From an uncultured Ruminiclostridium sp. (GTDB lineage Bacteria; Bacillota; Clostridia; Oscillospirales; Ruminococcaceae): a stretch of 64,000 nt of DNA. Location: NCBI GenBank assembly GCA_949878745.1, contig CATLBH010000005.1, positions 1 to 64,000 of the forward strand, read 5' to 3'. The translations under genes were made by a program, and so were the position numbers. Below the pieces are notes generated by a model. It saw only the letters and a program-made list of their open reading frames with translations, did not search any database and was not told where the DNA came from. This document shows, one piece after another, positions 51,058 to 58,543 of this stretch (positions are counted from its first letter, which is position 1; each line of letters starts with the position of its first letter).

Positions 51058-51381
51058 TCAAATACTCATCTTTACGATCTCGTTATAAGCGTCAACAACC
51101 ACGTTTTTAACGTTTACAAGAAGGTCGGTGGCTATTTCGGCCTTGGTAATGTTGGCCTGTATCTGTTCAAGGTTATCGGTGTCGCCCAGCATAATACGGA
51201 ATATATCCGACTGTTTCTGAGCGTTGGCATCCACGGCGTTGTCGAAAATGCCCTTGAAAACGTCCATAAATGTGGGAACCCGAACCGCTTCTTCGGATAC
51301 GGATTCCTCCCCGTATCCTTCAAACGCTTTAGATACGGATTCAAGAGGCGTTATTGACGATGATATAGGAACTATGAACAT
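51058..51381 (-). CDS. fliE: Hook-basal body adaptor FliE
   Basis: 107-aa adaptor between MS ring and rod. The C-terminal helices (AEIATDLLVNVKNVVVDAYN EIVKM region, about 80-106) and central FMDVFKGIFDNAVDANAQ are typical. It lies 47 bp upstream of fliF and 52 bp downstream of flgC. Confidence 0.92.
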   Translation of the reverse strand: MFIVPISSSITPLESVSKAFEGYGEESVSEEAVRVPTFMDVFKGIFDNAVDANAQKQSDIFRIMLGDTDNLEQIQANITKAEIATDLLVNVKNVVVDAYNEIVKMSI

Positions 51382-51433
51382 AACGGTTATTTCGTCCTTT
51401 CCTGATTAAATATGTAAGTTTATATAAGTTTCG

Positions 51434-51943
51434 TTATTTTCCTATTGAAAGCGCCCGCTGAGCCATCTTCTTAGCGCTGTTAAAAATGGTGAGACTCGCG
51501 GTATAGGAGTTGGAGGCCTCAATCCAGTCGTATTGTTCCTCGGCCACGTCCACGTTGGGTAGATAATAGTAGCCGTCCTCGTCCGCGTCGGGGTGGGAAG
51601 GATCGTAAACCGGCGTCAGGGGGGTCTCATCCTCCACTATTTCCGTAACCACTACGCCGTTTCCCGTTCGTTTTCTTCTGTCCGACAGATTCATTTGAAG
51701 AACGCTGCTGAAGGGCATATTGCCGTTTACTATGGATTTTGTCTTTCTGTCTATAAAATCTTGTATGCCCAAATTATCGTAGGTCGTATCCTCGGTAAAA
51801 ACCACCACCTGACGCACGTAAGGGGTTCCGTCCTCCGTTCTGGTGGTTACCGCATTGTTCACGTTTTGGGAAATTATGTCCATTCTTAATCTTTGGGCCA
51901 TCATTCCCGAAACCGCTATATCCAAGCTGCTGAGAAATGCCAT
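51434..51943 (-). CDS. flgC: Flagellar rod protein FlgC
   Basis: 169-aa proximal rod protein. N-terminal SSLDIAVSGMMAQRLRMDII and NVNNAVTTRTEDG, C-terminal NSYTASLTIFNSAKKMAQRAL. Slightly longer than average because of an Asp-rich loop around 110-135 (DPSHPDADEDGYYYLPNVD). It lies 137 bp downstream of flgB. Confidence 0.93.
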   Translation of the reverse strand: MAFLSSLDIAVSGMMAQRLRMDIISQNVNNAVTTRTEDGTPYVRQVVVFTEDTTYDNLGIQDFIDRKTKSIVNGNMPFSSVLQMNLSDRRKRTGNGVVVTEIVEDETPLTPVYDPSHPDADEDGYYYLPNVDVAEEQYDWIEASNSYTASLTIFNSAKKMAQRALSIGK

Positions 51944-52080
51944 GCTTCCGTTTCCTTTCTCGCTTATTTTCCGCCGTCTCCTTTTTTATTGTTTTAAGGA
52001 GCAATGCACGGATTTCCGTTCAAACTTCTTTCTATCGCCGTATATTTTGTCGGTGTCTTGCTATATTACGCTCAGGCGGA

Positions 52081-52452
52081 TTACTGTCTGCTCATAGCGC
52101 TGCGCATAATGGTAAATTCGCTGTCAAGCTGATTGGCAAGAGCCTCCTGCAATAAAGCGTTTTTAACGAAAAGCGCCTGCTGGGTGTCGGAATCCACGTT
52201 GTTCCCGTCGGGCTGGTCAAAGGTGTACTTGTCGGTGTAAATGTAGCTGGACAGGTGAAGTTCCTTCTTGAACTTCGCGTCCTCGGAGACGTTCAACTTG
52301 TCCTTCAATACCCCACTGAAATACAGATACTTGCACTTGTAGCCGGGGGTGTCAATATTGGATAGATTATGGCTTATTACCCTTTTGTTCTGGTTCACGA
52401 TGTCAAGACCCTGTTCTATCAGGCGGAAACCTGTGGTATCAAAAAGAGCCAT
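52081..52452 (-). CDS. flgB: Flagellar rod protein FlgB
   Basis: 123-aa proximal rod protein. GLDIVNQNKRVISHNLSNID and TPGYK are the D0 signature; the C-terminus (LFVKNALLQEALANQLDSEF) matches FlgB. It is the first gene of the flagellar block, behind a sigma-A promoter at 52563-52591, with an AAGGAGA site before the ATG. Confidence 0.95.
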   Translation of the reverse strand: MALFDTTGFRLIEQGLDIVNQNKRVISHNLSNIDTPGYKCKYLYFSGVLKDKLNVSEDAKFKKELHLSSYIYTDKYTFDQPDGNNVDSDTQQALFVKNALLQEALANQLDSEFTIMRSAMSRQ

Positions 52453-52562
52453 TTTTCGATTCTCCTTTAAGTTAAAATTTTTAAGTTAAAATTTCTTTTT
52501 GTTTCGAATATTAAATAGGTATATATGCCGAAGCAATAAGTCCCATAATTTCACGTATAATA

Positions 52563-52591
52563 ATTATACAACAAGAAACGAAAAAAAACAA
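52563..52591 (-). promoter_or_regulatory. Sigma-A promoter of the flagellar operon
   Basis: Minus-strand TTGTTT (52591-52586), 17 bases, TATAAT (52568-52563), about 110 bp upstream of flgB. The leader carries a direct repeat GTTAAAATTT. I do not recognise a c-di-GMP riboswitch consensus in it. Confidence 0.7.
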
Positions 52592-52686
52592 CCGCTTTTT
52601 CAAAATTTTTGCAATATTTTTGATAAATTTTTTATTTTATACCGTTTTCGTCTTACGGTTCCCTTGGCTAAGGGAAAAAAACGGGA

Positions 52687-53415
52687 TCAATAACGGTCGT
52701 ACCAGTACTTCGCCGCTTCGGCAAGTCTTTTAAGCTCGCGGCGCTTACGCACGATATCCGCTTCTTTAAATACATATTCTTTTTTGGGCGGGATTTTTTC
52801 GTAGTCTCTTTTCGCTTTGTCCATGGCGGCGGCAATTCTTCCGGGGCGTTCAAAATCCATGGGCAGCCGAAGCACGCCGACGGTTTTGTAGGATTTTTCC
52901 GCCTCGTTGTACCACCACTTGTCAAAAACGGGAAAACCGTCCTTTACGTGATAGCCAAGAGCGCGGCTTTCACCATGATATATTCTTATTTCGCCCAACA
53001 GAATCAAATGCTTTTTTCTTTCGTCAAGATACGCCCTGTCGTAATTTTTTAGAGGAATGACGCAAAGGCGGCGCAGCACTGTTTTTTCGCCGAAAAGGGA
53101 ATAGCTTCCCTTATACTCGCTGAACACCGCCGCTTTGGGAAGTATTTCGAAATACGTATAACGGCGGGCTGTTCTTATGTAACGGTCGCAAACGGCGGCG
53201 TAAACTATGCAGAGTATCATTCCCGCCAACACGCTCCCGCCTATCATAAGGGCATAGGAAAAGAGGAAACTTGTATTAGAAACCATCTTCAGGTTGAACA
53301 TCAGCGCCCAGATAAGCATCATACAAAATTGCGCGAGGGGAGTAACGGTAAGTATCATTGCTTTGGTCCGCCGCTTTGTGTATTTTTCGGTATAAGCGTG
53401 AAAATATGCCGTCAC
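52687..53415 (-). CDS. Unrecognised two-helix membrane protein
   Basis: 242 aa from a GTG at 53415, chosen because GGGGGG lies three bases upstream and the longer frame from 53496 begins with an unrelated hydrophobic stretch. Two transmembrane helices lie at about 19-40 and 50-75, followed by a cytosolic domain of about 160 residues ending in a strongly charged, Lys/Arg/Glu-rich helix. It has its own promoter (53605-53633). It is transcribed toward flgB with about 100 bp between its stop and the flagellar promoter. Function unknown. Confidence 0.7.
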   Translation of the reverse strand: MTAYFHAYTEKYTKRRTKAMILTVTPLAQFCMMLIWALMFNLKMVSNTSFLFSYALMIGGSVLAGMILCIVYAAVCDRYIRTARRYTYFEILPKAAVFSEYKGSYSLFGEKTVLRRLCVIPLKNYDRAYLDERKKHLILLGEIRIYHGESRALGYHVKDGFPVFDKWWYNEAEKSYKTVGVLRLPMDFERPGRIAAAMDKAKRDYEKIPPKKEYVFKEADIVRKRRELKRLAEAAKYWYDRY

Positions 53416-53604
53416 TGTCCCCCCCTTTTTGCTCCCCGGTAAAACCTTGTCCCGGAACGCTGGGAAAATGAAAAAACTCAGAAAAACGGGCGGCAATATT
53501 CGACGTTTCCGGCGCGAAGGCTTTTCATTTTCGGGGCATATGGGGGAAAGGATTTATTTGGAGACCGATATTCAAAAATTTTTCCCGATTTATTTACCGA
53601 TTTT

Positions 53605-53633
53605 ATTATACAATTTTTTCTGAAGGTTGTAAA
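53605..53633 (-). promoter_or_regulatory. Promoter for the 52687-53415 gene
   Basis: Minus-strand TTTACA (53633-53628), 17 bases, TATAAT (53610-53605). The leader is about 190 nt. It is back-to-back with the PilZ-gene promoter at 53686-53714 within a 343-bp AT-rich divergent region that has no gene. Confidence 0.7.
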
Positions 53634-53685
53634 GAAGAAATTTTTTGTTTTTTTACCAAATTTTATTAAATTTCCTTTTACCCCC

Positions 53686-53714
53686 TTGATTTATTGAACA
53701 ATTTAAGGTATAAT
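53686..53714 (+). promoter_or_regulatory. Promoter for the PilZ gene
   Basis: TTGATT (53686-53691), 17 bases, TATAAT (53709-53714), about 45 bp upstream of the ATG at 53759, with a TTAGGAGA ribosome binding site in between. Confidence 0.75.
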
Positions 53715-53758
53715 TGTTTTATATCGTCTACATTGATACAACTTAGGAGAATATAGAT

Positions 53759-54415
53759 ATGCTTTCAAGAGAACGGATATTAAAACTTGAAATTCTTACT
53801 CCCGACGAAACGCACGCGAAGATTCTTTCCGCAACAAATAAACAGTTTTCTCTTCAGAGCAGCCCTACGGGAAAATCCGATATGCTTCTAATTATAAAGG
53901 GGCGGGGACTTCCCGAAATTGACACAGGCAGCGAAGTGAACGTGATAGCTCAAATGAAAAGCGGTGAAAGAATGAAATATCCCTCGTATGTGACGGTTTC
54001 CACCGAGTACCAGATCAACGTGGTAATGAAAACCGACAAACCTCATATAATGCAGGAACGCCGCCGTTATTACAAAGTAGAAGCCGACATAAACTGTATT
54101 ATTAACTCAATAGAAAGAAACGGCAGCAGGATCGTACTTGAGAACCCCGCAGTGGCTCAGATAAAGGATCTTAACATCGGCGGTATTTTCTTGTGTATAT
54201 CCGACGCGGATCTTCAAAAGTCCGACATTCTGATGCTGACCATTCTTTTTGATAACAAAAACGTGGATATTGCCGCCGAAATAATACGGGTACAGACCAA
54301 TGCCGCGGGAGATATTATCGGCTATGGCTGCCGCTTCACTAATCTTACCCCAACGGTAGAGGAGACTTTCGCTAAATATGTGTTTCGGGTTCAGCTGGAT
54401 AATTTCAAGGATTGA
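53759..54415 (+). CDS. YcgR-type PilZ domain protein
   Basis: 218 aa. An N-terminal YcgR-like beta domain (about 1-95) precedes a PilZ domain (about 97-215), the layout of c-di-GMP-dependent flagellar brakes. The c-di-GMP motifs are altered: RRRYYK at 101-106 gives RxxxK instead of RxxxR, and DLNIGG at 137-142 has Asn for Ser in DxSxxG. Binding may be weaker or changed. It faces away from the flagellar operon and precedes a diguanylate cyclase. Confidence 0.85.
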   Translation: MLSRERILKLEILTPDETHAKILSATNKQFSLQSSPTGKSDMLLIIKGRGLPEIDTGSEVNVIAQMKSGERMKYPSYVTVSTEYQINVVMKTDKPHIMQERRRYYKVEADINCIINSIERNGSRIVLENPAVAQIKDLNIGGIFLCISDADLQKSDILMLTILFDNKNVDIAAEIIRVQTNAAGDIIGYGCRFTNLTPTVEETFAKYVFRVQLDNFKD

Positions 54416-54492
54416 TTTTTTACGATATGCCCCCGGCGCCGTGCCGCAAAACCCGCAGAGGGACGACTTTATTGGTTTATTGCGACAGGAAC

Positions 54493-54530
54493 AATTTGCT
54501 CATACCCGCCGAAGCGGGCAAATTATTTTT
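54493..54530 (+). terminator. Terminator-like hairpin between PilZ and GGDEF genes
   Basis: AATTTG/CAAATT (54493-54498 with 54519-54524) and CCCGC/GCGGG (54505-54509 with 54514-54518) stack with one bulge around a CGAA loop. ATTATTTTT follows. It can separate expression of the two c-di-GMP genes. Confidence 0.65.
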
Positions 54531-54562
54531 CCCTTTTTATAGAGAGGAAGGATCGGTCACCT

Positions 54563-56554
54563 ATGAAACTGAAAACGGTATTTAAAATTCTCATTGTCTC
54601 GTCTATCCTGCTTCCCGTGCTGATAGTCGGGATCGTGGGAAGCGCCAGCTATGAAAACTTCTACGGAAATATGGTATCCTCGGAAACCGCCTCCGTAGCG
54701 TACAGCGCGGCGAAATCCCAGAGCATAGTGTTCGACCGTTACGCCACAGATCTGGCCACTATGGGGCAGATGAGCATTATACAGCGCACCGCGGGCGGGG
54801 ATTACAACGCCATAAAGGAACAGGTGGACGAGCTGCTTCTTTCGAGAGTAAACGCGGACTCCGCTTTAAAAGACTTGATCATAATGGACGGAAACGGATA
54901 TTCCGTGGCTGCCGCGATACCCTCTTCTCTGGCGCAGACCTACAAGGACTTTGACAAGCTGGCGGCAGCGCCGGACAACAGCGCTTATATAAGCGACATT
55001 TCCTTCGACGCTTCAAAGTATGAGGGAACCTCGGCGTTTGTCTACATAATAAAAGAGATAACCACCGCCACCGGCAGCAGCGGATACTTGGGCGCGGTCG
55101 TGGATATGATGCCCCTTTGCTCCGGACTTTCGTCGACCTCGTTTTTTGACAACAAAGGCGTTATCATCTTCATGGACTCTTCCGGCAACGCGCTTAACGT
55201 GAACGGCGGCGCCGTAAGAAACACCGACTGGTCGGTACCGGTGGAGATCAGTCTTGACGCGCTGGCCAGTCTCGGGGAAAACAACAAGTACGCCGTATTC
55301 GACGAAAACGGCTATTACGGCGCTTACGGAAGGGTAAACGACAGCGGCTGGATGTGGATAGCATCCTATCCCGCGTCGGCGGCTTCCTTTGACGCGATGA
55401 TCGTTCTTATTATCGGACTGGTGGTATTTGCGGTATTTATCGTTATCGACGCCGTCATAGCCTTTAACATTTACCGCCGCGCCATCACCCCCATAGGAAC
55501 GGTGACCTCGGTTATGGAGGGAATAAACGCGGGAGACCGCCAGAAGAGGCTGCCCAGGTTTAAGACATATGAGTTTCAGGTGATCTCCGAGGCTTTTAAC
55601 TCGCTGCTTGACGAATTTTACGTTTCCGAGGACGTACACAGAACCATAGCGTCTCTGTCGGAAAGTATGCTGTTTGAATGGGATCTGCACGGCAAGACAC
55701 TTTATGTGTCCCAGAATTTCAGGGACACCTTCGATCTCGACTATGAAAAAGCCAACATCTTTGAGGACAGCTTCCTTTCGTCGCTTATGAGCGAAGTGGA
55801 CGCGAGACACTTCGTAAAGGATATGGGGGCGCTCAACGAGGGGCTGAGAGAGTATGTGGAAAACGAATTCCAGATAAAAACCAGAAGCAACACCGAAATA
55901 TGGGTTAACATAAAAACTAGCGCGTTCACGAACCGCAGCGGTATCGTCACCAAAATAATAGGTGTCGTCACCGACATAAACAACAAGAAAAAATCCAGTC
56001 TCCAGCTCTCCCAGAAAGCAAGCTATGACTTTCTGTCTCAGCTTTACAACAGGAGTACGTTTCTTAAGGAGCTTCAAAAGCTGCTTGATATGAAACGGAT
56101 CAACGAAAGATACGCCATTCTTTTTATAGACGTAGACGACTTCAAGTTCATAAACGACCGATACGGTCACAATGTGGGGGACGAGGTAATAAAATATGTC
56201 TCCGACACGATCAAGGAGTGTCTGGGCAAGGGCGGAATCGCGGGGCGCTTCGGCGGCGACGAGTTTGTGCTTTGTCTCACCGACAAGGAAAAGGTGGAGC
56301 GTGTCGACGATTTCTCCATGAGCATTATAGACGCGCTTTATTCGGGTTATAAATGCGAGGCGGCGGGAGTTACCCTCAACATCAACGCCAGCGTAGGCAT
56401 CTCCCTCGCCCCCGACCACGGAACGGGAGCCGAAGAGCTAGTCGGCGCGGCGGACGAGGCTATGTATTTCGTAAAGAAAAACGGAAAGTCCAACTATCAC
56501 ATCTTCGATCCGGAAGCGGCACCCGATCTTGATTTGGGGAATACTATAATTTAA
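54563..56554 (+). CDS. Membrane diguanylate cyclase with Cache, HAMP, PAS and GGDEF domains
   Basis: 663 aa. Transmembrane helix at about 7-26, extracytoplasmic Cache-type sensor (about 30-275), second helix at 279-300, HAMP (about 303-355), PAS (about 360-475) and GGDEF (about 485-645). The active site GGDEF is intact at 564-568 with FIDVDDFKFINDRYGH upstream. The inhibitory RxxD site five residues before it is absent, so product inhibition may be lost. Makes c-di-GMP from two GTP in response to an external ligand. Confidence 0.92.
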   Translation: MKLKTVFKILIVSSILLPVLIVGIVGSASYENFYGNMVSSETASVAYSAAKSQSIVFDRYATDLATMGQMSIIQRTAGGDYNAIKEQVDELLLSRVNADSALKDLIIMDGNGYSVAAAIPSSLAQTYKDFDKLAAAPDNSAYISDISFDASKYEGTSAFVYIIKEITTATGSSGYLGAVVDMMPLCSGLSSTSFFDNKGVIIFMDSSGNALNVNGGAVRNTDWSVPVEISLDALASLGENNKYAVFDENGYYGAYGRVNDSGWMWIASYPASAASFDAMIVLIIGLVVFAVFIVIDAVIAFNIYRRAITPIGTVTSVMEGINAGDRQKRLPRFKTYEFQVISEAFNSLLDEFYVSEDVHRTIASLSESMLFEWDLHGKTLYVSQNFRDTFDLDYEKANIFEDSFLSSLMSEVDARHFVKDMGALNEGLREYVENEFQIKTRSNTEIWVNIKTSAFTNRSGIVTKIIGVVTDINNKKKSSLQLSQKASYDFLSQLYNRSTFLKELQKLLDMKRINERYAILFIDVDDFKFINDRYGHNVGDEVIKYVSDTIKECLGKGGIAGRFGGDEFVLCLTDKEKVERVDDFSMSIIDALYSGYKCEAAGVTLNINASVGISLAPDHGTGAEELVGAADEAMYFVKKNGKSNYHIFDPEAAPDLDLGNTII

Positions 56555-56591
56555 GGAGAGCTTTAAAAATTTTTTAAAGCAAAGATAGAAT

Positions 56592-57431
56592 ATGGCCAAA
56601 GTAATTGCCGTTACCAATCAAAAAGGCGGGGTGGGAAAAACCACCACATGCAGTTCGCTCTGCGGCTGTCTTGCCGCTATGAATAACAAAGTTCTGGCGA
56701 TCGACCTTGACCCGCAGGGGAATCTTTCCTTCAGCTTGGGGGCAGACGCGGACGAATGCTACACCGTTTATGATGTGTTTAAGGGTTCCGTAAATCTGTA
56801 CGACACGGTACAGCACACGGGCTGCTGCGACGTGGTGCCCGCCAACATACTGCTTTCGGGCTGTGAGCTGGAATTAACCACTGTCGGACGCGAATATATA
56901 TTAAGGGAACAGCTCAATTCGATGGCGGGAGACTATGATTTTATAATAATAGACACGCCGCCCGCCCTTTCCATACTAACTATAAACGCTTATACCGCCG
57001 CCAACGAGCTTATTATTCCCATGATCCCCGAAATACTTTCTCTTCAGGGAATAGCGCAGCTTAAGGAAACGATTTTCGCGGTCAAGAAGTACTACAATAA
57101 AACGCTGGAGATACGGGGAATACTGCTTAACAAGTATAATCCGAGGCTTATCCTCACAAAAGAGGTAGAAGATCTGGCGAATATGATTGCGGAGCAGCTG
57201 GACACCGACGTGTTCGAGCAGAAAATCAGCAACAGCGTGGTTATCGCGGAGGCTCCAGCTCACGCAAAGACCATTATGGAATACGCCCCCAAATCCAAAG
57301 CGGCTAAGGAATATACCGATCTCATTTACGAGATATTGGGAATGGAAAAGCCGATAAGAAAGGAGAAAAAACAGGGCAGGGGAAGACCCAGAAAGCACCC
57401 GCTGCCCGAACCCGAGGACGAGGAATATTAA
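56592..57431 (+). CDS. ParA/Soj-family ATPase with AT-hook-like tail
   Basis: 279-aa ParA-type ATPase. The deviant Walker A KGGVGKTT is at 11-18, Walker A' DLDPQGNLS near 40, and Walker B IIIDTPPALS near 117. Such ATPases position chromosomes, plasmids or large complexes by binding DNA non-specifically. The last 20 residues contain GRGRPRKHP, an RGRP core as in AT-hooks, preceded by Lys/Arg. No parB partner is adjacent; a ComFB-like protein follows instead. It is 37 bp after the cyclase gene, and its TAA stop is also the target duplication of a mobile element. Confidence 0.88.
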   Translation: MAKVIAVTNQKGGVGKTTTCSSLCGCLAAMNNKVLAIDLDPQGNLSFSLGADADECYTVYDVFKGSVNLYDTVQHTGCCDVVPANILLSGCELELTTVGREYILREQLNSMAGDYDFIIIDTPPALSILTINAYTAANELIIPMIPEILSLQGIAQLKETIFAVKKYYNKTLEIRGILLNKYNPRLILTKEVEDLANMIAEQLDTDVFEQKISNSVVIAEAPAHAKTIMEYAPKSKAAKEYTDLIYEILGMEKPIRKEKKQGRGRPRKHPLPEPEDEEY

Positions 57432-57591
57432 GAACATGTCTTCACAAGCTATTGTGAGCGCCTTTTCGGCAAATTTTGCAGATGACTGCGTTAAAAATTC
57501 TTGATTTGCGACAGCAAGTCTGTGGAATTTCGCCTTGTCCCCGACAAAATTTGCTCGAAAATCCACACACAAATCTTGTAAAGACAGGTTC
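57432..57591. repeat. MITE-like element E2 abutting the parA stop, TAA duplication
   Basis: GAACATGTCTTCACAAG (57432) and CTTGTAAAGACAGGTTC (to 57591) are inverted ends of a 160-bp element. TAA flanks both sides (57429-57431, which is the ParA stop codon, and 57592-57594). The interior carries TTAAAAATTCTTGATTTGC, GACAGCAAG and CCTTGTCCCCGACAAAATTT, shared with E1. It separates parA from the ComFB-like gene. Confidence 0.8.
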
Positions 57592-57641
57592 TAAATCAAT
57601 AAATTACTCCCATAAAAATTTGACAAGGAGATTTGCGAATC

Positions 57642-58199
57642 ATGTCAAGAAGCGCGAAAACCAAACACGTACTTGATCTGGTTGGCTCCGAGTCTGTCAA
57701 AAAGCCTGTCCCGTCCGCTCTTCGGGAACCGTCGGGGATGGCGGCGGGTCTCGGCTCGATCCTCCAAAAGCCGCCCTCCCCCCGCGAACGCGCCGAGTTG
57801 GATATCGAAGCCATTTTCCGAGGGGAATCCCCCGAAGCCGAGTCGGGAACAAACGACGCGTCGGCAAAAAAAGGCGCGGTATTAAACCCGCCAACTGCTC
57901 CCCAACCGCCCGAAGCGCCTAAGGCCAAGGATGGGATAACGGTAATCGTAACGGAGCTTATCAATCAGGAGTTAAAAACGGTGGTGGAACGGTTTAACCT
58001 GACCCCCTCCGACAGTAATCTGTGGGAGCTTACCAGAAGCGCCATTGAAACGATTCGGCCGGAGTTTTCGAGGAACGAGAAGGAATATATTGAAAAATGC
58101 GAGAAACTCAGGCCGAGGGTTATTAAAGAGATGACGAAAGCGGCTATTAAGGTTATGGCTAAGGAGAAGAAAAAAAACGAATCTCAGAACAATTCTTAA
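57642..58199 (+). CDS. Degenerate ComFB-like protein
   Basis: 185 aa. N-terminal SRSAKTKHVLDLVGSE resembles clostridial ComFB-family proteins that sit next to ParA genes. A Pro/Ala/Glu-rich linker follows, then VIVTELINQELKTVVERFN at about 101-119, aligned with the ComFB domain. The usual zinc-binding cysteines and LPPKY motif are replaced by DSNLWELTRSAIETIRPEF, and a charged helical tail is added. Start at 57642 follows AAGGAG. ComFB proteins have been reported as cyclic-dinucleotide receptors in cyanobacteria; whether this one binds any is unknown. Assignment is tentative. Confidence 0.6.
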   Translation: MSRSAKTKHVLDLVGSESVKKPVPSALREPSGMAAGLGSILQKPPSPRERAELDIEAIFRGESPEAESGTNDASAKKGAVLNPPTAPQPPEAPKAKDGITVIVTELINQELKTVVERFNLTPSDSNLWELTRSAIETIRPEFSRNEKEYIEKCEKLRPRVIKEMTKAAIKVMAKEKKKNESQNNS

Positions 58200-58211
58200 A
58201 GTATGCAATTA

Positions 58212-58306
58212 ATACTAATCCCTTTTAAAACTGTTGGATTAGTGCTTTGGGTGTAGTCCCTTTTTAAACTGTGTGTATTTCGTCAGTTTAAAAAGGGACT
58301 GGGATA
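58212..58306 (+). repeat. Paired-hairpin element (C/C type), uninterrupted
   Basis: ATACTAATCCCTTTTAAAAC then TGTTGGATTAG, linker TGCTTTGGGTG, then TAGTCCCTTTTTAAACTG and CAGTTTAAAAAGGGACTG. It is the empty-site counterpart of the element split by D1 at 16482-16741. Confidence 0.85.
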
Positions 58307-58313
58307 AAATACG

Positions 58314-58356
58314 AATACCCGTTTGAAAAGCGGTTTTGGCTTTTCAAACGGGTATT
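58314..58356 (+). terminator. Terminator after the ComFB-like gene
   Basis: AATACCCGTTTGAAAAG (58314-58330) pairs perfectly over 17 bases with CTTTTCAAACGGGTATT (58340-58356), followed by TTTAATC. It ends the plus-strand signalling cluster and could also serve the convergent lipoprotein gene. Confidence 0.8.
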
Positions 58357-58388
58357 TTTAATCTTTCACGGATAATTATAACTGCATT

Positions 58389-58503
58389 ATACTATTTTCA
58401 AATTAAAAAGATTACAAAACTTAGTGGATAATTTGAAAATAGTGCTTTGGGTGTAATTTCATCTTAAAAAGGTTAGAATCTTTTTAAGATGAAATTAGTA
58501 TTA
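58389..58503 (+). repeat. Paired-hairpin element with unique arms
   Basis: Arms ACTATTTTCAAATTA (58391-58405) and TAATTTGAAAATAGT (58429-58443) form a perfect 15-bp stem. The linker GTGCTTTGGGTG is at 58442-58453. Arms TAATTTCATCTTAAAAAG (58454-58471) and CTTTTTAAGATGAAATTA (58480-58497) form a perfect 18-bp stem. Neither arm sequence matches the other copies, only the linker and outer ends do. Confidence 0.8.
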
Positions 58504-58537
58504 TATCAATCTCTTGTTAAAGCGTGGGATTGACATA
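58503..58537 (+). repeat. Single short hairpin
   Basis: TATATCAATCTC and GGGATTGACATA form one hairpin with family-like ends directly after the preceding paired element and just beyond the lipoprotein stop codon. The gap 58200-58543 therefore holds only hairpin elements and a terminator. Confidence 0.45.
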
Positions 58538-58543
58538 ATCCAT

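Noticed and set aside
54416..54562. Possible c-di-GMP riboswitch between the PilZ and GGDEF genes
   Set aside because: I looked for GEMM-type conserved blocks and found none; only a simple bulged terminator-like hairpin is present.
55013..56419. 468-codon minus-strand open frame opposite the diguanylate cyclase
   Set aside because: The plus-strand product has intact Cache, HAMP, PAS and GGDEF features. The antisense product has no family features.
54563..56554. An inhibitory RxxD site in the GGDEF domain
   Set aside because: The residues upstream of GGDEF (KGGIAGRF) do not contain Arg-x-x-Asp at the required distance.
56592..57431. Reading the ParA gene as flhG
   Set aside because: The Walker A region (VTNQKGGVGKTTT) and the DPQGN motif are of the ParA/Soj type. 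FlhG has a different N-terminus and normally follows flhF.
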